6,966 nucleotides of DNA from Ghiorsea sp. (GTDB taxonomy: Bacteria > Pseudomonadota > Zetaproteobacteria > Mariprofundales > Mariprofundaceae): NCBI GenBank assembly GCA_030950765.1, contig JAUZQX010000084.1, forward strand, positions 1-6,966. Reading direction: 5' to 3'. The notes beneath the pieces are model-generated. The model saw nothing but the letters and a program-made list of their open reading frames with translations, was not told where the DNA came from and did no database searches. This document shows positions 6,609 through 6,966 of the stretch, in pieces (position 1 is the first letter of the stretch; each line of letters starts with the position of its first letter). Position numbers and translations under genes: made by a program.

Positions 6609-6667
6609 ATTCCTCCACTACGGTCGGAATGACATCATGTGTGTCACCTCGAGCGAAGTTGAGAGGT
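6609..6667. repeat. Compound palindromic intergenic repeat, two modules
   Basis: Module one (6609-6633) has ATTCC at 6609-6613 pairing with GGAAT at 6626-6630. Module two (6643-6667) has ACCTC at 6646-6650 pairing with GAGGT at 6663-6667. Between them TGACA (6630-6634) can pair with TGTCA (6642-6646). The wording (ATTCC-TCC...GGTCGGAATGAC, and GTCACCTCGAGCGAAG...GAGAGGT) resembles short dispersed intergenic repeats I recall from many bacterial genomes, but only one copy is in this window. There is no transposase gene and no coding potential. It separates metK from the ahcY riboswitch. Confidence 0.5.
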
Positions 6668-6682
6668 TTTGTGAACAATTTA

Positions 6683-6765
6683 GACTGAGGAGCACTGCGC
6701 CGATGTTGTTTTATCATAAAATGATATCGTTAGGCTCAGTCGTTTGAATAAAAACAACGGTGCTC
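6683..6765 (+). ncRNA. SAH (S-adenosylhomocysteine) riboswitch aptamer
   Basis: This leader element matches the SAH riboswitch plan. P1 pairs GACTGAG (6683-6689) with CTCAGTC (6735-6741). The conserved GAGCACTGCG follows at 6690-6699. P2 pairs CGAT (6701-6704) with ATCG (6726-6729), with an inner ATCAT (6713-6717) to ATGAT (6721-6725) hairpin. TAGGCTCAG closes P1, and the 3' block AACGGTGCTC supplies GTGCTC (6760-6765), which forms the pseudoknot with GAGCAC (6690-6695). The family is known to bind SAH far better than SAM and to switch on genes that remove SAH. The gene directly downstream is ahcY, which strongly supports the call. Confidence 0.95.
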
Positions 6766-6813
6766 ATATTTTTTATACCGCTTAAATATAAGTGGTGAAC
6801 ATAGGAGTATGAG
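6763..6813 (+). promoter_or_regulatory. Putative expression platform hiding the ahcY ribosome binding site
   Basis: The RNA from 6763-6773 (CUCAUAUUUUU) is complementary to 6803-6813 (AGGAGUAUGAG) over 11 continuous pairs, three of them G-U. This would bury the AGGAG Shine-Dalgarno at 6803-6807. An 8-bp hairpin (6777-6784 with 6789-6796, one G-U) nests inside. The first three bases of the helix, CUC at 6763-6765, are also the last three of the aptamer pseudoknot strand, so the two folds compete. No U tract follows, so a terminator is unlikely. SAH binding would free the Shine-Dalgarno. This is inferred from complementarity only. Confidence 0.6.
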
Positions 6814-6814
6814 A

Positions 6815-6966
6815 ATGTCTGATTTTACAGATTATAAAGTTGCCGATATGTCATTGGCAGCATGGGGTCGCAAAGAAGTTAAAATTGCGGAAACCGAAAT
6901 GCCTGGTTTGATGGCATTGCGCGCAGAATATGCTGGCAAAAAACCATTGGCTGGCGCACGTATTGT
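6815..6966 (+). CDS. ahcY: Adenosylhomocysteinase (S-adenosyl-L-homocysteine hydrolase), N-terminal part
   Basis: NAD-dependent enzyme that splits S-adenosylhomocysteine, the inhibitory by-product of methylation, into adenosine and homocysteine; cytoplasmic. Only the first 50 codons are present, and the frame is open to the right edge. The N-terminus has the family pattern: DYKVADMSLAAWGRKEVKIA, then ETEMPGLMALRAEYAGKKPLAGARI. I chose the ATG at 6815, seven bases after AGGAG (6803-6807). An in-frame ATG at 6809 would add Met-Arg but leaves only one base after the Shine-Dalgarno. The SAH riboswitch immediately upstream supports the identity. With metK it forms part of the methyl cycle, returning homocysteine for methionine synthesis. 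Confidence 0.96.
   Translation, partial: MSDFTDYKVADMSLAAWGRKEVKIAETEMPGLMALRAEYAGKKPLAGARI

Noticed and set aside
6659..6686. TTGAGA / TAGACT as a promoter for ahcY
   Set aside because: The -10 is weak and a start about seven bases later would cut off the 5' strand of riboswitch P1.
6777..6796. Hairpin in the ahcY leader as an intrinsic terminator
   Set aside because: The 8-bp stem is not followed by a U tract; the next bases lead into the Shine-Dalgarno.
1..6966. Mobile element, CRISPR array, defence system or toxin-antitoxin pair
   Set aside because: Every frame of useful length is accounted for by housekeeping genes, and no array-like repeats or transposase motifs are seen.

Overview
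The window looks like the replication-origin neighbourhood of an AT-rich, autotrophic proteobacterium. Two sets of genes point away from each other. Leftward (minus strand) run dnaA, dnaN, a class I phosphoribulokinase gene (cbbP) and the 5' part of mnmG. Rightward (plus strand) run a PyrK-like iron-sulfur flavoprotein gene, metK and the 5' part of ahcY. All protein identities come from reading the translations against remembered family motifs. The lineage cannot be fixed from the sequence. A Calvin-cycle kinase of the proteobacterial octameric type beside a dnaA/mnmG/parS origin block, with a SAH riboswitch before ahcY, suits a chemolithoautotrophic proteobacterium. Zetaproteobacteria or a sulfur- or iron-oxidising gammaproteobacterium are possible, but this is inference.

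Left part (1-1751): the mnmG start region contains a perfect 16-bp parS palindrome that is itself read as protein (FHVKH). An AT-rich gap follows, with an intrinsic terminator for cbbP. Then comes cbbP with a good Shine-Dalgarno, and a sigma70-like promoter in the dnaN-cbbP gap.

Centre (1752-4533): dnaN, then a 259-bp dnaN-dnaA gap with two perfect DnaA boxes, two near-boxes and a very AT-rich stretch. This is the best oriC candidate. Next is dnaA, then a short divergent gap holding a third perfect DnaA box just upstream of the dnaA start.

Right part (4534-6966): a PyrK-family electron-transfer protein with no PyrD next to it, then metK 25 bp downstream, then a compound palindromic repeat, then a SAH riboswitch and ahcY. 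MetK makes S-adenosylmethionine. Methyl transfer turns this into S-adenosylhomocysteine (SAH), and AhcY removes it. The riboswitch lets SAH control its own removal. I can draw an 11-bp helix that would hide the ahcY ribosome-binding site and compete with the riboswitch pseudoknot, which suggests control of translation.

I see no phage, transposase, CRISPR array, tRNA or rRNA here, and no clearly new multigene system. The most interesting signals are the protein-coding parS, the SAH switch with its readable expression platform, the Calvin-cycle gene set into the origin block, and a changed residue triplet in the DnaA DNA-binding signature.
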